This document shows positions 47,515 to 55,431 of a DNA stretch of 64,000 nt, in pieces (positions within the stretch are counted from its first letter, which is position 1; every line of letters begins with the position of its first letter). Both the position numbers and the translations under genes were made by a program. The stretch is from Streptomyces sp. PCS3-D2 (GTDB lineage: Bacteria; Actinomycetota; Actinomycetes; Streptomycetales; Streptomycetaceae). The DNA lies in the NCBI RefSeq assembly GCF_000612545.2, contig NZ_CP097800.1, forward strand, positions 2,973,001 through 3,037,000. Direction: 5' to 3'. The notes beneath the pieces were generated by a model, which was not told the DNA's origin, searched no databases, and saw only the letters and a program-made list of their open reading frames with translations.

Positions 47515-49101
47515 TTACTCCCACTCGATGGTGCCCGGGGGCTTGCTCGTGCAGTCCAGGACCACCCGGTTCACCTCCGGCACCTCGTTGGTGATGCGGG
47601 TGGAGATGCGGGCGAGCACCTCGTACGGCATGCGCGTCCAGTCCGCCGTCATGGCGTCCTCGGAGGAGACGGGGCGCAGCACGATCGGGTGGCCGTAGGT
47701 GCGGCCGTCGCCCTGGACGCCGACACTGCGGACGTCCGCGAGCAGGACGACCGGGCACTGCCAGATCTCGCGGTCCAGGCCGGCCGCGGTGAGCTCGTGG
47801 CGGGCGATGGCGTCGGCCTCGCGCAGCAGGTCCAGGCGCTCCTTGGTGACCTCGCCGACGATGCGGATGCCGAGGCCGGGGCCGGGGAAGGGCTGGCGCT
47901 GGACGATCTCCTCGGGCAGGCCGAGCTCTTGGCCGACCATGCGGACCTCGTCCTTGAAGAGCTGGCGCAGCGGCTCGACGAGCTCGAACTCGATGTCGTC
48001 GGGGAGGCCGCCGACGTTGTGGTGCGACTTGATGTTCGCGGTGCCCGTGCCGCCGCCGGACTCGACGACGTCCGGGTACAGGGTGCCCTGCACGAGGAAC
48101 GCGACCGCGGGGCCGTCTTCCTGGAGGATCTCCAGCTGGGCCTGCTCGAAGACGCGGATGAACTCGCGGCCGATGATCTTCCGCTTGGTCTCCGGGTCGG
48201 AGACGCCGGCGAGCGCGTTCAGGAAGCGCTCCTGGGCGTCGACGACCTTCAGCTGCACGCCGGTGGCGGCGACGAAGTCCTTCTCGACCTGCTCGGTCTC
48301 GCCCTTGCGCATCAGACCGTGGTCGACGTAGACGCAGGTCAGCTGGGAGCCGATGGCCTTCTGCACGAGGGCCGCGGCGACCGCGGAGTCCACGCCGCCG
48401 GACAGACCGCAGATGGCGCGCTTGTCGCCGACCTGCGCGCGGATGGCCGCGACCTGCTCCTCGACGATGTTGCCGGTGGTCCAGGTGGGGGCCAGGCCGG
48501 CGCCGCGGTAGAGGAAGTGCTCCAGGATCTGCTGACCATGCGTGGAGTGCATCACCTCGGGGTGGTACTGCACGCCGTACAGCTTCTTCTCGTCGTTCTC
48601 GAAGGCGGCCACCGGTACGACGTTCGTCGACGCGGTGACGGTGAAGCCCTCGGGGGCGGCGGAGCAGGCGTCACCGTGCGACATCCACACGGACTGGTTC
48701 TCCGGGGTGCCCTCGAAGAGGGTGGAGCCGGGCTTGGAGACGTGCAGCGGGGTGCGGCCGTACTCGCGGGCGCCGGTGTTGTCGACGGTGCCGCCGAGGA
48801 CGGTCGCCATCAGCTGGAAGCCGTAGCACATGCCGAAGACGGGGACCCCGGCCTCGAAGAGGGCGCGGTCCAGCTGCGGGGCGCCTTCCTCGTACACGGA
48901 GGACGGACCGCCGGAGAGGATGATCGCCTTCGGGTTCTTGGCCAGCATCTCGTCGACGGGCATCGAGCTCGGCACGATCTCGCTGTAGACCCGTGCCTCG
49001 CGGACGCGGCGGGCGATGAGCTGGGCGTACTGGGCGCCGAAGTCGACGACGAGAACCGTGTCCGGGGCGCTGTCGTGGGCGGCGGAGGGTGCTTCTGGCA
49101 C
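47515..49101 (-). CDS. guaA: GMP synthase (glutamine-hydrolysing)
   Basis: 528 residues from the GTG at 49101 (GGAAGG 8 bases upstream; the open frame further up is not coding-like). N-terminal class I glutamine amidotransferase: [18 protein letters not shown], catalytic Cys92 in FGMCYGFQ, and [12 protein letters not shown]-pyrophosphatase domain: P-loop [10 protein letters not shown] (about 232-241). C-terminal dimer domain ends PPGTIEWE. It aminates XMP to GMP. Promoter: minus-strand TAGAAT at 49145-49140, about 39 bases before the start. Confidence 0.97.
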   Translation of the reverse strand: MPEAPSAAHDSAPDTVLVVDFGAQYAQLIARRVREARVYSEIVPSSMPVDEMLAKNPKAIILSGGPSSVYEEGAPQLDRALFEAGVPVFGMCYGFQLMATVLGGTVDNTGAREYGRTPLHVSKPGSTLFEGTPENQSVWMSHGDACSAAPEGFTVTASTNVVPVAAFENDEKKLYGVQYHPEVMHSTHGQQILEHFLYRGAGLAPTWTTGNIVEEQVAAIRAQVGDKRAICGLSGGVDSAVAAALVQKAIGSQLTCVYVDHGLMRKGETEQVEKDFVAATGVQLKVVDAQERFLNALAGVSDPETKRKIIGREFIRVFEQAQLEILQEDGPAVAFLVQGTLYPDVVESGGGTGTANIKSHHNVGGLPDDIEFELVEPLRQLFKDEVRMVGQELGLPEEIVQRQPFPGPGLGIRIVGEVTKERLDLLREADAIARHELTAAGLDREIWQCPVVLLADVRSVGVQGDGRTYGHPIVLRPVSSEDAMTADWTRMPYEVLARISTRITNEVPEVNRVVLDCTSKPPGTIEWE

Positions 49102-49139
49102 GGGGCGGCCTTCCGGCGGAAGAGGTGGCTGTTTTGTCG

Positions 49140-49145
49140 ATTCTA
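49140..49145 (-). promoter_or_regulatory. -10 element (TAGAAT) of the guaA promoter
   Basis: Minus-strand TAGAAT, an excellent -10, with a GGGG/CCCC dyad just upstream (around 49148-49163). No canonical -35. Predicted leader about 30 bases. Confidence 0.5.
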
Positions 49146-49338
49146 ACGGGGCACCCGTACCCCTTTTCGTCTCACCGTCCGAGTCCTGGGCCACGGCGGT
49201 GGGGCGCGACGGCGCCGGCGTCATCCGGCCGGAGCTCCGCGGGCGGGGATCGCTGCACCGCCTGCCGGTCCTCGGCGAGGCGGCCGAGAACCGGGCGCGC
49301 CACACCCGGCACCGAGGCGTCTCACCATCCGAACCGGG

Positions 49339-49368
49339 TTGGCCGGAAGGCGTGCGGGGGGACATAAT
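49339..49368 (+). promoter_or_regulatory. Promoter of the chorismate mutase leader
   Basis: TTGGCC (49339-49344), 18-base spacer, CATAAT (49363-49368). The GTG of the mini-ORF is 8 bases past the -10, so transcription would begin at or next to it. Confidence 0.65.
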
Positions 49369-49375
49369 CCCTTCC

Positions 49376-49444
49376 GTGCGCAAGCAGCTGAGCTTCCTCT
49401 TTACCTATGGCACCGGCCGGTCCGGTCGCCATGGGTCATCGTGA
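49376..49444 (+). CDS. Leader peptide of the chorismate mutase gene (22 aa), leaderless
   Basis: GTG 49376 to TGA 49444, 22 codons. The peptide contains SFLFTYG: two Phe and one Tyr within five residues (codons TTC, CTC, TTT, ACC, TAT). TTT and TAT are rare in GC-rich Streptomyces genes and rarely occur together. The mini-ORF starts at the predicted transcription start, and a strong hairpin (49470-49503) follows 25 bases after its stop, ahead of the chorismate mutase gene. This is the layout of a ribosome-mediated attenuator sensing Phe/Tyr supply. Existence of the peptide is inferred. Confidence 0.6.
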   Translation: MRKQLSFLFTYGTGRSGRHGSS

Positions 49445-49469
49445 TGCTCGCCTGAGCCGCCGACTTCCC

Positions 49470-49503
49470 AGAGCGCCCCGGTCCGACAGGACCGGGGCGC
49501 TCT
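49470..49503 (+). terminator. 15-bp hairpin, candidate attenuator before chorismate mutase
   Basis: AGAGCGCCCCGGTCC (49470-49484), loop GACA, then the exact complement (49489-49503). It lies inside the leader, between the mini-ORF and the gene's own ribosome binding site. The 7-mer CCGGTCC of its left arm also occurs in the mini-ORF (49417-49423), so an alternative pairing with the right arm is possible. Confidence 0.65.
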
Positions 49504-49548
49504 GCGTTCTCCGGACCTGCGGGCCCCACCCCGACAGGAGAGACGACC

Positions 49549-49812
49549 ATGACCACGATCGCCACCGCCCCCGAGCAGCTGATCGCCGAGTCCCGCACCC
49601 GCATCGACGCCATCGACGACCGGATCATCGGGCTGATCCAGGAGCGGATGGCCGTCTCGACGGTCATCCAGGACGCCCGGATCGCCTCCGGCGGGCGCCG
49701 GGTGCACCTGTCCCGCGAGATGGAGGTGCTGTCCCATTGGAGCGATGCTCTCGGCAAGCCCGGTACCGCCCTCGCGATGACGCTGCTGGAGCTGTGCCGG
49801 GGGCGGGTGTGA
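49549..49812 (+). CDS. AroQ-type chorismate mutase
   Basis: 87 residues, all helical AroQ fold: ESRTRIDAIDDRIIGLIQER (Arg and the IDxxD helix), then MAVSTVIQDARIASGGRRVH with the active-site Lys/Arg region, and LSREMEVLSHW. It converts chorismate to prephenate, the branch to Phe and Tyr. RBS AGGAGAG 8-10 bases before the ATG. It sits behind its own promoter, leader peptide and hairpin, which points to control by aromatic amino-acid supply. Confidence 0.9.
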   Translation: MTTIATAPEQLIAESRTRIDAIDDRIIGLIQERMAVSTVIQDARIASGGRRVHLSREMEVLSHWSDALGKPGTALAMTLLELCRGRV

Positions 49813-49915
49813 CGGCTGTTCGTCACCCGTCCGGAGCGTGACCGCCCCAGGGACGCTTCGTTGGTGAGGTTGTCCGCGTCAGCCAGCCGCGGAACCGCAA
49901 CACCACGCGTGGCTC

Positions 49916-49974
49916 CGAAGGAGCGATGAGACGTGCGCCTCGTGGTGCGCGCGTCGTGGGACCTCGCTCCTTCG
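49916..49974. ncRNA. Long imperfect hairpin, possible structured RNA
   Basis: An outer stem of 11 bp (49916-49926 with 49964-49974) and an inner stem of 8 bp (49931-49938 with 49947-49954, one G-U) leave an 8-base loop. It could be the primary terminator of the chorismate mutase transcript or a small RNA. No promoter was identified, so RNA-gene status is speculative. Confidence 0.3.
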
Positions 49975-50019
49975 TGTGACCGGACGGCAGGGGACAGCAG
50001 CCCGGTCACCCCGTAGAGG

Positions 50020-50053
50020 ACGGCCGGCCAGGGGGACGCCCCGGGCCGGCCGT
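50020..50053. terminator. 10-bp hairpin terminator between convergent genes
   Basis: ACGGCCGGCC (50020-50029) pairs with GGCCGGCCGT (50044-50053), with further GGGG/CCCC pairing inside the loop. It lies between chorismate mutase and the LAxTG surface-protein gene. Confidence 0.7.
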
Positions 50054-50084
50054 TCTGCGTCGGCGGCCGGGCGCCGGACCGTTC

Positions 50085-51713
50085 CTAGGCGTGTGTGCCG
50101 GTCTTGCGGCGGAAGGCCAGGACCAGGCCGCCGCCCGCGGCCACGAGCACCGCGCCGCCGAGCGCGAGCGGCCCGGCGGAGCTGCCGGTGGCGGCGAGAC
50201 CGCCGTGGGTCGCGGTACCGGAGGTGGCGGAGGGCGTGGCCGAGGCGGTGGCCGTCGCGGTCGGCGACGACGTGGCCGAGGTGGTCGGCGTCGGCGAGGC
50301 GCCGCCGTCCTTCGCGGCGATCACGACGGGCGCCTTGTCGTTGGCGTGGTTCGGGTCCCACGGCTGGCCCGCGGTGCCCTCGGGGGTCCACCGTCCGACC
50401 GAGACGGAGCCCGCCGCGTTCGCCACGACCTGCTCGATCTTCAGCTCGAAGGGGTAGGCGAACCTCTCCCGCTCCCCCACGACATGCCCGGTGGAGCAGA
50501 AGTAGCGCGGTGCGCCCAGCGCCTGCTCGCGGGCCGTGCCGTCGGCGTTGACGCCGTGGCAGCCGGCCGGGACCCTGGTGACCTTCGTACCGGCCGGGAT
50601 CACGATGTCCGTGCGGGCGACGCTCTCACCGGAGCGCAACTCCGCCACCCAGGCGGGACCGTTGTTGCGGAAGCCGAAGTCGGCCCTGACCGTCTCGCCC
50701 ACCCCGCCGGCGAGGGAGACGGGCCAGGCCACGAGGTCGGCGCTGTTGCGGGTCCTGAAGTCGAACTCCTGCATGTTGTTCCAGGGGTCGAGGTCCCCCG
50801 ACCGTGCGGAGGCCCCGGCGGCGCGCTCGCGCACGGCCAGTTTCTTGCCGCCGGCCGGCTTCTTGGCCGTCCCGGCCGCCTTCGGCTGGTGCCCGTCGGC
50901 GTACACGGCGTAGGTGAGGGTGTCGGCGAAGGCGTGCGGGGCGGCCTTCAGGGTCAGCGGGCCGTCGACCCCGTAGACGGCGCCCGGCGTGTACTCGCCC
51001 TCCAGCAGGCATTGCGCCGTGCTCCAGCCCGTGTTCAGGGGCTGCCCCTCACCGGTGTCCTCGGAGTAGGAGCAGTTGTCGTACTGCTCCAGCAGGTCGA
51101 TGCCGTGGGTGGTGCGCACCTCCAGGACGACGCCCTTGACGGACTCCGTGCCCTCGTTGGCGAAGACGACCGACAGGTTCTGGGTGTCGCCCGGCTTCTG
51201 CTCCTCCTTCAGCCGGGCCCGCTCCAGCACGAGGTCGGGGCCGCCGACCCGGACCGTGGTGGTGGCGGACCGGAAGGTGGCTCCCTCGGCCTCGCCGGTC
51301 ACGGTGAGGTCCGCGGTGGCACCGGCCTTGCTGCCCTTGGCGGCGCTGAGATCCAGATCGACGACGCGGGTCTCGCCCTTCCACAGCGCGGGGCGCGTGC
51401 AGGTGACGGCCGCCTCGGTGAGCGTGCAGTCCGAGCCCTGCTGCTTCGCCAGCGTGACGTCCGCGACCCCCTTGAGCCCGCTCAGGTCGATGGTGAAGGT
51501 GCTCCGGCGGTCGAACGCCGAGGCGGTGTCGTTGACGAGCCGGAACGCGACCGAGGTCTTCTGCGGTTCGCCGCTCTGCCCGGGGTGCGGGCGCAGGCCG
51601 ATCTCGGCCGGTCCGGCCAGGACGAGGGCGGGGTCCGCGGCGTGTGCGGGAGTGGCGGCGATTCCCAGGGCGGCGACGCCGCAGGCAGCCAGCAAGGAGA
51701 TGCGCTTTCTCAT
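50085..51713 (-). CDS. Sortase-anchored surface protein (LAxTG)
   Basis: 542 residues from the ATG at 51713 (signal start MRKRISLLAACGVAAL; the 35 codons before it are not coding-like). Signal peptide with an AHA-A cleavage site near 25, then beta-rich repeats with several Cys pairs (for example DCTLTEAAVTC). A Pro/Thr/Ser/Ala stalk is followed by LAATG, a hydrophobic segment and a positively charged end (FRRKTGTHA). This fits the LAxTG substrates of class E sortases in Streptomyces. It is displayed on the cell wall; ligand unknown. No strong RBS visible. Confidence 0.88.
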   Translation of the reverse strand: MRKRISLLAACGVAALGIAATPAHAADPALVLAGPAEIGLRPHPGQSGEPQKTSVAFRLVNDTASAFDRRSTFTIDLSGLKGVADVTLAKQQGSDCTLTEAAVTCTRPALWKGETRVVDLDLSAAKGSKAGATADLTVTGEAEGATFRSATTTVRVGGPDLVLERARLKEEQKPGDTQNLSVVFANEGTESVKGVVLEVRTTHGIDLLEQYDNCSYSEDTGEGQPLNTGWSTAQCLLEGEYTPGAVYGVDGPLTLKAAPHAFADTLTYAVYADGHQPKAAGTAKKPAGGKKLAVRERAAGASARSGDLDPWNNMQEFDFRTRNSADLVAWPVSLAGGVGETVRADFGFRNNGPAWVAELRSGESVARTDIVIPAGTKVTRVPAGCHGVNADGTAREQALGAPRYFCSTGHVVGERERFAYPFELKIEQVVANAAGSVSVGRWTPEGTAGQPWDPNHANDKAPVVIAAKDGGASPTPTTSATSSPTATATASATPSATSGTATHGGLAATGSSAGPLALGGAVLVAAGGGLVLAFRRKTGTHA

Positions 51714-51843
51714 GCTGCCGTTGACGGTCGAGGACGATGCGCAGTTGCCTCCGTGATGGTGTGATCGACGCCACAGCCCGGTCCGGCGGATTCCGGTACA
51801 ACCATCAAGGCTGAACATCTGTCACGTATGTACCGCGGTGGGT

Positions 51844-51868
51844 ACCGCGCTCGGAGGGGGAGCGCGGT
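51844..51868. terminator. 9-bp hairpin terminator downstream of the GMC oxidoreductase gene
   Basis: ACCGCGCTC (51844-51852) pairs with GAGCGCGGT (51860-51868). It lies 12 bases past the GMC stop (51880) on the minus strand. Confidence 0.7.
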
Positions 51869-51879
51869 GTCCACCGCCG

Positions 51880-53697
51880 TCATCCGGCCGGTTCCGGATC
51901 CCGTGGGGGAATTTCGGGGACAGCCAGGAACGGCAGCCGCAGCGCGCCGAACGCGTCCTCGGGGACGGCCGGCCGGACCGGTTCCACCGCCGCCAGGCGG
52001 GTGTAGGACGTGCCCTGTTCGGGGCGCGGGTCCCGGTCTCCCTTGTTGGGCCAGTACGCCATCGCCCGCTCCGCCTGCGCGGTGATCGTCAGCGACGGGT
52101 TCACCCCCAGGTTCGCGGAGACGGCCGAGCCGTCCACCACCGAGATGCCCGGGTGCCCGTACAGCCGGTGGTACGGGTCCACCACGCCCTCGCCCGCCGA
52201 CGCTCCGATCGGGCAGCCGCCGAGGAAGTGTGCGGTCAGCGGGGTCCCCATCAGCTCGCCGATGTTGCTGCCGGGAAAGCCGTTGATCTCCTCGGCCAGC
52301 AGGGTCGCCGCCCGCGTGGCCTCCTCGATCTGCACCGGGTTCGGGGCGCCGTGCCCCTGGCGGGCGGTCAGCAGGCCCTTCCCGATCCCGCCCGGCCTGC
52401 GGTAGGTGGTCAGCGAGTTGTCGAGGGACTGCATGACCAGGCCGATGATGGTCCTCTCCGACCAGCGCCGGTTGGACAGTGAACGGGCCAGTTGGAGGGG
52501 GTGCTTCGCGGTCCTGGCCAGCCAGCCGCGGACCCGGTGGGCGCCGTAGGGCACCTGGAGGACGGTCATGAACCCCATCGCGTTGGAACCCTTGCCGTAG
52601 CGGACCGGCTCGATGTGGGTGTCGGCGTTGGGGTGCACGGAGGAGGTGATCGCCACGCCCCTGGTGAAGTCGGCCCGCTGCTCCCCGCCTGCGGCCGCGC
52701 CGTGCCGCCTGCGGTAGCGGCGGTCGTCGGTCTGCGCGCCGACCAGGCCCTCGGAGTTGGTCCGGGTCAGCTCCCCGAGCCGCTCCGACAGGCGCGGCAG
52801 CTCGCCGCGGTCCTTCATGGTGTGCAGCAGGGTCTGCGTGCCGTAGGTGCCCGCGGCGACGACCACGTACCGGCAGCGCAGCACCTTCGCCTTCCCGCGG
52901 CGGCGGCCGTCGGTGGGCACGGTGCGGACGCGGTGGCCGCCGTCCGGGTGCTCGGACAGGGCGGTGACGGTCGTCATGGGATGGATGACGGCGCCGGCGC
53001 GCTCGGCGAGGTGCAGGTAGTTCTCGTTCAGGGTGTTCTTCGCACCGTGCCGGCAGCCGGTCATGCACTCGCCGCATTCGGTACAGGCCCTGCGGGCGGG
53101 GCCGGCACCGCCGAAGTACGGGTCGGCGGTCTCCTCCCCGGGCCGGACGCGGGGACCGGCGGCGGCGTCCTCGCCGTCGCCGAAGAAGACCCCGACCGGG
53201 GCCATGTGGAAGGTGTCCGCCGCGCCCATCTTCTCGGCGGCCGCCTTGAGGTGGACGTCGGAGGGGGTCATGGTCGGGTTGAGGCGCACCCCGAGCATCC
53301 GCTTGGCCTGGTCGTAGTACGGGGCGAGTTCCTCGTGCCAGTCGGTGATGGACGCCCACTGCCGGTCCTCGAAGAAGGCCCGGGGCGGCACGTACAGGGT
53401 GTTGGCGTAGTTGAGCGAGCCGCCGCCGACGCCGGCGCCCGCGAGCACCATGACGTGGCCGAGCAGGTGGATCCGCTGGATCCCGTACAGCCCGAGGGCC
53501 GGGGCCCACAGGTAGTTGCGCAGGTCCCAACTGTTCTTCGGCAGGCTCTCGCGGGTGAAGCGGCGCCCTGCCTCCAGGACGCCGACCCGGTACCCCTTCT
53601 CGGTGAGGCGCAGGGCCGAGACCGACCCTCCGAAGCCCGATCCGATGACGATGACGTCGTAGTCGTAGGCGTCGTCGGATGCGTCGTCGTGCGACAC
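51880..53697 (-). CDS. GMC-family FAD-dependent oxidoreductase (cholesterol-oxidase-like)
   Basis: 605 residues, GTG 53697 with AAGGGG upstream. N-terminal FAD loop VIVIGSGFGGSVSALRLTEK (G19-x-G-x-x-G24) and the LAGAGVGGGSLNYAN flavin signature. C-terminal VDGSAVSANLGVNPSLTITA is the GMC end. A ferredoxin-like CTECGECMTGC cluster (about residues 215-225) is present, as in some bacterial sterol/alcohol oxidases of this subgroup. It follows the aldehyde dehydrogenase with a 9-base gap, so alcohol to aldehyde to acid is a plausible pathway. Substrate unknown. Confidence 0.9.
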   Translation of the reverse strand: MSHDDASDDAYDYDVIVIGSGFGGSVSALRLTEKGYRVGVLEAGRRFTRESLPKNSWDLRNYLWAPALGLYGIQRIHLLGHVMVLAGAGVGGGSLNYANTLYVPPRAFFEDRQWASITDWHEELAPYYDQAKRMLGVRLNPTMTPSDVHLKAAAEKMGAADTFHMAPVGVFFGDGEDAAAGPRVRPGEETADPYFGGAGPARRACTECGECMTGCRHGAKNTLNENYLHLAERAGAVIHPMTTVTALSEHPDGGHRVRTVPTDGRRRGKAKVLRCRYVVVAAGTYGTQTLLHTMKDRGELPRLSERLGELTRTNSEGLVGAQTDDRRYRRRHGAAAGGEQRADFTRGVAITSSVHPNADTHIEPVRYGKGSNAMGFMTVLQVPYGAHRVRGWLARTAKHPLQLARSLSNRRWSERTIIGLVMQSLDNSLTTYRRPGGIGKGLLTARQGHGAPNPVQIEEATRAATLLAEEINGFPGSNIGELMGTPLTAHFLGGCPIGASAGEGVVDPYHRLYGHPGISVVDGSAVSANLGVNPSLTITAQAERAMAYWPNKGDRDPRPEQGTSYTRLAAVEPVRPAVPEDAFGALRLPFLAVPEIPPRDPEPAG

Positions 53698-53706
53698 GGA
53701 TACCCC

Positions 53707-55338
53707 TTAGCGCAGTCGGAGAGCCTTCATGACCTTGAGGCTGCGGGTCATGAACGCCGCGTACGTCTCGTCGTCCATGCCCAGCGAGGGCGCCATCGGG
53801 ACCAGCCGCTGCTGGGCGACGGTCTGGGCCTCGGTGTACTTGAGGATGCCCTCGGAGCCGTGGCGGCGGCCGAGGCCGGAGTCCTTCATGCCGCCCATGG
53901 GCGCCTGGGCGCTGCCGTAGGCGGGGGCGTAGCCCTCGTTGATGTTGACGGTGCCGGTGCGCAGGCGGGCGGCGACCTGGTGGCCGCGGCGGGCGTCCCG
54001 GGTCCAGACGCTGGAATTGAGGCCGTAGGCGGTGGCGTTGGCCTGCGCGACGGCCTCCTCCTCGTCGGTGAAGCGGTAGATCGAGACGACCGGGCCGAAG
54101 GTCTCCTCTCCGCAGACCGCCATGGCGGCTTCGACGCCGTCGAGGATGGTGGGCTCGTAGAAGAGCGGGCCGATGTCGGGGCGCGCGGTGCCGCCGGCCA
54201 CGAGGGTGGCGCCCTGGGCGACGGCCTCGTCCACGTGCCGCTGCACGGTCTCCAGCTGGCGCTCGCCGACCAGGGATCCCATGTCGGCGCCGTAGGCGAG
54301 GGAGGCTCCGAGCCGCATGGCCCGGGTGCGGGCGGCGAACCGCTCGACGAAGTCGTCGGCGATCGAGGCGTGGACGTAGAGCCGCTCGATGGATATGCAC
54401 AGCTGGCCGGCGGAGGAGAAGCAGGCGCGGACGGCGCCCGCGGCCGCCTTCTCGACGTCGGCGTCGTGCAGGACGAGCATGGCGTTCTTGCCGCCGAGTT
54501 CGAGGGAGGCCCCGACGAGTCGTTCGGCTGCGCCCCGGGCGACCTCGCGGCCGGTACGGGTGGAGCCGGTGAAGGAGACGTAGTCGGCGTGGCGGACCAC
54601 CTCGGGGCCGACAACGGGGCCCTCACCGAGGACGATCTGGAAGACCTCGGCGGGCAGCCCGGCCTCGATGAGCAGGTCGCGGGCCCACAGGGCGGTCAGC
54701 GCGGTCTCGGTGTCGGGCTTCATGACGAGTGCGTTGCCCGCGGCGAAGGCCGGCAGGGCGTCTCCGACCGATAGTTCCAGGGGGTAGTTCCAGGGGGCGA
54801 TCTGGCCGACGACCCCGCGCGGCTGGCGCAGCTCGGTGACCTTGGTGAGGGTGGGCATCGCGCCCGTGTGGCCCTTGGGGCGCAGGTACGAGGGCGCCTT
54901 GCGGCCGTAGTGGCGGGCCGACACGGCGACGGCCTGGACTTCCTCGTGGGCGTGCAGGCGCGCCTTGCCGGTCTCCAGCTGGATCAGGTCGAGGACCTCG
55001 GCCTGCCGGGCAAGGACCAGGTCGTGGAAGCGCAGCAGTACCGCGGCCCGCCGGCGTACGGGGACGGCCGCCCAGGCGGGCTGGGCGGCGCGGGCCCGGT
55101 CGAAGGCCTCGGCCACCTCGTCGGGGGTGGCTTCGGGGAGCTCGGTCAGCCGGTCCCCGGTGAAGGGGGTGTGGTTGGCGGTGCGGCCGGAGCCGATCAC
55201 TCCGCGGGTCAGCCGTGCGACCAGGCCGGGGGTCACCACGTCGGCCGCGGTGCGGGCGCCGGCCGGGGCCGGGGCCACCGGGTTGGTGGGCTGCGGTGCC
55301 GTGCGGAGAGGGGCCTGGGAGGCCTGCGAGTCCGTCAT
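53707..55338 (-). CDS. Succinate-semialdehyde dehydrogenase (NADP+, GabD2-like)
   Basis: 543 residues. Aldehyde dehydrogenase fold: GVVGQIAPWNYPLELSV, catalytic Glu in LELGGKN (about 278) and catalytic Cys in SAGQLCIS (about 312). It best resembles the succinic semialdehyde dehydrogenase type used in GABA or succinate routes. No convincing RBS: the ATG follows a TACGCT (55351-55346 on the minus strand) by 7 bases, so a leaderless transcript is possible. Upstream dyads suggest regulation. Confidence 0.88.
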   Translation of the reverse strand: MTDSQASQAPLRTAPQPTNPVAPAPAGARTAADVVTPGLVARLTRGVIGSGRTANHTPFTGDRLTELPEATPDEVAEAFDRARAAQPAWAAVPVRRRAAVLLRFHDLVLARQAEVLDLIQLETGKARLHAHEEVQAVAVSARHYGRKAPSYLRPKGHTGAMPTLTKVTELRQPRGVVGQIAPWNYPLELSVGDALPAFAAGNALVMKPDTETALTALWARDLLIEAGLPAEVFQIVLGEGPVVGPEVVRHADYVSFTGSTRTGREVARGAAERLVGASLELGGKNAMLVLHDADVEKAAAGAVRACFSSAGQLCISIERLYVHASIADDFVERFAARTRAMRLGASLAYGADMGSLVGERQLETVQRHVDEAVAQGATLVAGGTARPDIGPLFYEPTILDGVEAAMAVCGEETFGPVVSIYRFTDEEEAVAQANATAYGLNSSVWTRDARRGHQVAARLRTGTVNINEGYAPAYGSAQAPMGGMKDSGLGRRHGSEGILKYTEAQTVAQQRLVPMAPSLGMDDETYAAFMTRSLKVMKALRLR

Positions 55339-55369
55339 GCGGGTGAGCGTATTCCGGCGGGCCGGCTTT

Positions 55370-55389
55370 GGGTACCCGCCGGTAACCGG
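55370..55389. promoter_or_regulatory. Paired palindromes upstream of the SSADH gene
   Basis: GGGTACCC (55370-55377) and CCGGT-A-ACCGG (55379-55389) lie back to back, both built on GGTA/TACC-type half sites, about 32-51 bases before the ATG at 55338. Candidate regulator binding region overlapping the expected -35. Confidence 0.4.
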
Positions 55390-55431
55390 ATTTTGCCTTT
55401 TCCGCCAGTGATCGCTGGCAGAATGCCGGGA

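Larger units (their letters stand above)
49813..50084. other. Structured convergent intergenic region after chorismate mutase
   Basis: 272 bases with no gene. It contains a 10-bp palindrome CCACGCGTGG (49903-49912), the long imperfect hairpin listed separately and a terminator. Much more secondary structure than two convergent terminators need. Confidence 0.45.

Noticed and set aside
51714-51818. Upstream ATG at 51818 as start of the LAxTG protein
   Set aside because: It would put 35 non-hydrophobic residues before a perfect signal peptide; Met at 51713 fits a secreted protein.
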